Part shown: positions 13,688-15,844 of the stretch, one piece after another
Position numbering within the stretch: position 1 is the first letter of the stretch
Layout: each line of letters begins with the position of its first letter
Assembly: GCA_947458525.1 (NCBI GenBank)
Contig: CANHAG010000002.1
Location: forward strand, 1 to 15,844
DNA length: 15,844 nucleotides
Direction: 5' to 3'
Source of the DNA: Rhodospirillaceae bacterium
Lineage (GTDB): Bacteria; Pseudomonadota; Alphaproteobacteria; Rickettsiales; UBA3002
The notes under the pieces: model-generated
Seen by the model: the letters and a program-made list of their open reading frames with translations, nothing else
Databases searched by the model: none
What the model was told of the DNA's origin: nothing
Translations under genes and position numbers: made by a program

Positions 13688-15205
13688 ATGGCGGAACAAA
13701 CACAGCTGGTATGGTTCAAGCGCGATTTGCGAGTGGTCGATCATACGCCACTTGCTGAGGCGGTGAATGCTGGGCCCGTGCTGCCGCTTTATATTGTGGA
13801 GCCGGAGCTATGGAAGCTGCCCGATAGCTCGCGCCGTCACTGGCATTTCATTCATGATTCGCTGCTGGATTTACAGCGTGAGTTAGCGGCGCTGGGTGCT
13901 TCGCTTACGCTTCGTATTGGCGAATCGACCGAAGTGCTTGAGCAACTGCGCCACGCACTTGGCACATTCACGTTATGGTCGCATGAAGAAACAGGCAATC
14001 GCTGGACATTTAAACGCGATATAGCCGTGGCAAAGTGGTGCCGCTCGCATGGTATTCGCTGGCATGAGTTGCCATGCAATGGCGTAGTGCGGCGGTTAAA
14101 AAGCCGCGATGGCTGGTCAAAACTACGCGATGCCCGTATGGCGGCGCCCATCCCGCAATCCATGCCAATCATGAGCCCGGGTATAGCGTTGCCCTCACAT
14201 GAATTGCCAGCCAAAAACCATCCCATGTTTGGCTCTTTGGATATCGGCTCCGTACAGATGGGAGGGCGCAGGGAGGCTGTGAAAACACTGAATTCCTTTT
14301 TGCTAGAACGCAGCCGGAACTATATGCAGACCATTTCCAAGCCGGGTCTTTCGGCGCGTCATTGCTCGCGCTTAAGTGCGCATCTTACATTTGGTACGGT
14401 ATCGGTGCGTGAGGTAGAGCAGGCAACACAAGCAAAAATGCGTTCGCTTGCTGGTAATACTGACATGGATGCGACATTTTTCAGACGCAATCTTTCAGCG
14501 TTTCTCTCGCGCCTTGCATGGCATTGCCATTTTATTCAGAAACTCGAGCAGCAGCCGGATATCGAGCTGCACTGTATGCACCCCGCCTTCGAGGGAATGC
14601 GTGAGCCCTGTTTTCGGGAGGATTTTTTTGAGGCCTGGCAAACCGGGCACACGGGGTATCCGCTGGTGGATGCGTGTATGCGATCCCTCCATGAAAATGG
14701 CTGGATTACCTTCCGCATGCGCGCCATGCTGGTGAGTTTTGCGAGCTACCATCTGTGGCTGGACTGGCGCAAAACCGCCCCCGTACTTGCCCGGCTTTTC
14801 ACCGATTACGAGCCGGGCATTCACTACTCGCAGTTTCAGATGCAATCGGGTGTTACGGGTATCAATGCGGTGCGCATGTATAACCCTGTCAAGCAATCAC
14901 TGGATCATGATCCTCAGGGAAAATTCATCCGCCGCTACGTGCCTGAGCTTAAAGCCGTGCCGGATAGCTTCATTCATGAGCCATGGCGCATGGATAAACC
15001 TCCCAGCACTTATCCATCGCCCCTGGTAGATCATGAATCTGCGATTGCGCATGCCCGCGCGGAAATCGCCAAACGCTGGAAACAGGAGGGGTTCAGGGAA
15101 GCATCAAACGCAGTGAATCAAAAACTGGGAAGTCGCAATCGGCCACCTGCGCGCAGAAAGCCGCGCAAGAAAAAAGAAATACAGCAACTGAGTTTCGATG
15201 TATAA
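13688..15205 (+). CDS. Cryptochrome/photolyase-family FAD protein
   Basis: A 505-residue photolyase-superfamily flavoprotein. Residues 5-165 are the N-terminal antenna-type Rossmann domain ([20 protein letters not shown] is the class signature), and about 210-470 the helical FAD domain ([70 protein letters not shown]). Where E. coli PhrB has NNGGWQWAASTG, this protein has [11 protein letters not shown], so the positions of W382 and W384 appear as Ser and Phe; [13 protein letters not shown] follows. This variant occurs in a distinct bacterial branch often labelled only FAD-binding or cryptochrome-like, so CPD photolyase activity should not be assumed. The last 30 residues form a very basic tail ([14 protein letters not shown]) that could bind nucleic acid. 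A short-chain dehydrogenase follows after 21 nt, probably in one operon. Confidence 0.85.
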   Translation: MAEQTQLVWFKRDLRVVDHTPLAEAVNAGPVLPLYIVEPELWKLPDSSRRHWHFIHDSLLDLQRELAALGASLTLRIGESTEVLEQLRHALGTFTLWSHEETGNRWTFKRDIAVAKWCRSHGIRWHELPCNGVVRRLKSRDGWSKLRDARMAAPIPQSMPIMSPGIALPSHELPAKNHPMFGSLDIGSVQMGGRREAVKTLNSFLLERSRNYMQTISKPGLSARHCSRLSAHLTFGTVSVREVEQATQAKMRSLAGNTDMDATFFRRNLSAFLSRLAWHCHFIQKLEQQPDIELHCMHPAFEGMREPCFREDFFEAWQTGHTGYPLVDACMRSLHENGWITFRMRAMLVSFASYHLWLDWRKTAPVLARLFTDYEPGIHYSQFQMQSGVTGINAVRMYNPVKQSLDHDPQGKFIRRYVPELKAVPDSFIHEPWRMDKPPSTYPSPLVDHESAIAHARAEIAKRWKQEGFREASNAVNQKLGSRNRPPARRKPRKKKEIQQLSFDV

Positions 15206-15226
15206 CGACTAAAAAGAGGAGATGAA

Positions 15227-15844
15227 ATGGCACATTTTTTAGTCATTGCCGCAAGCAGCGGTATCGGGCAGGCCACGGTTTCACTGCTGAAAGAAGCCGG
15301 GCATAGCGTTTTTACCACCGCGCGCGATAAAAGCAAAATCACGCCCGATGCCGTGCTTGACGCCACGGATTTTGAGGCGGTGGATGCTGTGTTCAAGCAA
15401 GCCGGCGAGATTGACGGTGTGGTCAATTGCAGCGGTTCGCTGCTTCTCAAATCCGCCCATCTCACCAGTAAAGAACAGTATCAAAGCGTAATAGATGCCT
15501 CCCTCACCACTGCCTTTGCCACCGTTCGGGCGGCAGGAAAATATATGAATCAAGGCGGGGCTGTGGTGCTGATTTCTTCCGCTGCGGCCATGGAGGGGCT
15601 CGCCAATCACGAGGCCATTGCAGCGGCGAAAGCCGGCATTCTTGGGCTAACGCTCTCGGCAGCGGCCACCTATGCAGGGCAAAATCTGAGGGTCAATGCC
15701 GTAGCGCCTGGTCTCACCGAAACGCCGCTTACCGCAGCACTTACAGGCAATCAGACCTCGCGCAAATTCTCAGAATCCATGCATGCGCTGGGGCGGCTGG
15801 GCAAGCCCGAAGATGTGGCGCGCGCGATTGTATTTCTGCTGGAT
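15227..15844 (+). CDS. Short-chain dehydrogenase/reductase family protein with altered active site (3' truncated)
   Basis: The first 206 residues of an SDR fold protein; the gene continues beyond the window. A Rossmann start (VIAASSGIGQA, residues 6-16) keeps SSGIG but has AA for the usual TG. NCSG (67-70) stands for NNAG, and the cofactor-side VNAVAPGLTETPL is typical. Of the catalytic N-S-Y-K tetrad only S118 and K135 remain: the Asn position is S92 (IDASLTT) and the Tyr position is I131 (EAIAAAK). The spacing S118 to I131 is the normal 13 residues, so the substitution is not an alignment artefact. It may be a non-catalytic NAD(P)-binding protein or use another chemistry. ATG 15227 follows GAGGAG (15216-15221) at 5 nt. 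It lies 21 nt after the photolyase-family gene, suggesting shared expression. Confidence 0.85.
   Translation, partial: MAHFLVIAASSGIGQATVSLLKEAGHSVFTTARDKSKITPDAVLDATDFEAVDAVFKQAGEIDGVVNCSGSLLLKSAHLTSKEQYQSVIDASLTTAFATVRAAGKYMNQGGAVVLISSAAAMEGLANHEAIAAAKAGILGLTLSAAATYAGQNLRVNAVAPGLTETPLTAALTGNQTSRKFSESMHALGRLGKPEDVARAIVFLLD

Overview
The window looks like chromosomal DNA of an alphaproteobacterium. The strongest sign is the run tatA-tatB-tatC-serS-surE on the + strand, a gene order typical of that class. The XRE regulator also resembles the PraR-type regulators of alphaproteobacteria. Genus and order cannot be fixed from sequence alone. Palindromic repeats, one of them inside a gene, and an ankyrin protein recall Rickettsiales-like lineages, but this is only suggestive.

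Layout. 3-92 is the tail of an unidentified gene. 193-3112 carries two overlapping nucleotide-sugar genes: a fused WbpB-like oxidoreductase/WbpD-like N-acetyltransferase, then a WbpA-like UDP-GlcNAc 6-dehydrogenase. Together they supply three steps towards UDP-2,3-diacetamido uronic acids for surface polysaccharide; the WbpE aminotransferase and WbpI epimerase steps are not in the window. 3202-4546 is tatABC (twin-arginine translocase), running by short overlaps into serS (seryl-tRNA synthetase), followed by surE. Three unrelated palindromic repeat families lie in this 2.6 kb: one between tatA and tatB, one in frame inside serS, and one between serS and surE.

From 6811 to about 11144 the sequence is visibly AT-richer and looks like accessory DNA between surE and a tRNA-Leu(UAG) gene. 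It holds a compact minus-strand quorum-sensing operon, read xre -> luxR -> luxI -> 99-residue protein, with 1-nt stop/start overlaps at xre/luxR and luxI/orf99. Divergent from it is an AAA_14/DUF4143 ATPase. The space between them has a candidate sigma70 promoter for xre and a Fur-box-like site. The layout resembles a self-contained acyl-homoserine-lactone circuit with a built-in PraR-like repressor and a small partner in the position where Rhizobium has CinS.

From 11145 on, core-like sequence resumes: tRNA-Leu (minus strand), nhaA (Na+/H+ antiporter), an ankyrin-repeat protein, a photolyase/cryptochrome-family flavoprotein, and a short-chain dehydrogenase that runs off the end and lacks the usual catalytic Tyr and Asn. 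The most notable items are the in-frame palindromic insert in serS, the four-gene quorum-sensing operon, and the degenerate SDR next to the photolyase.
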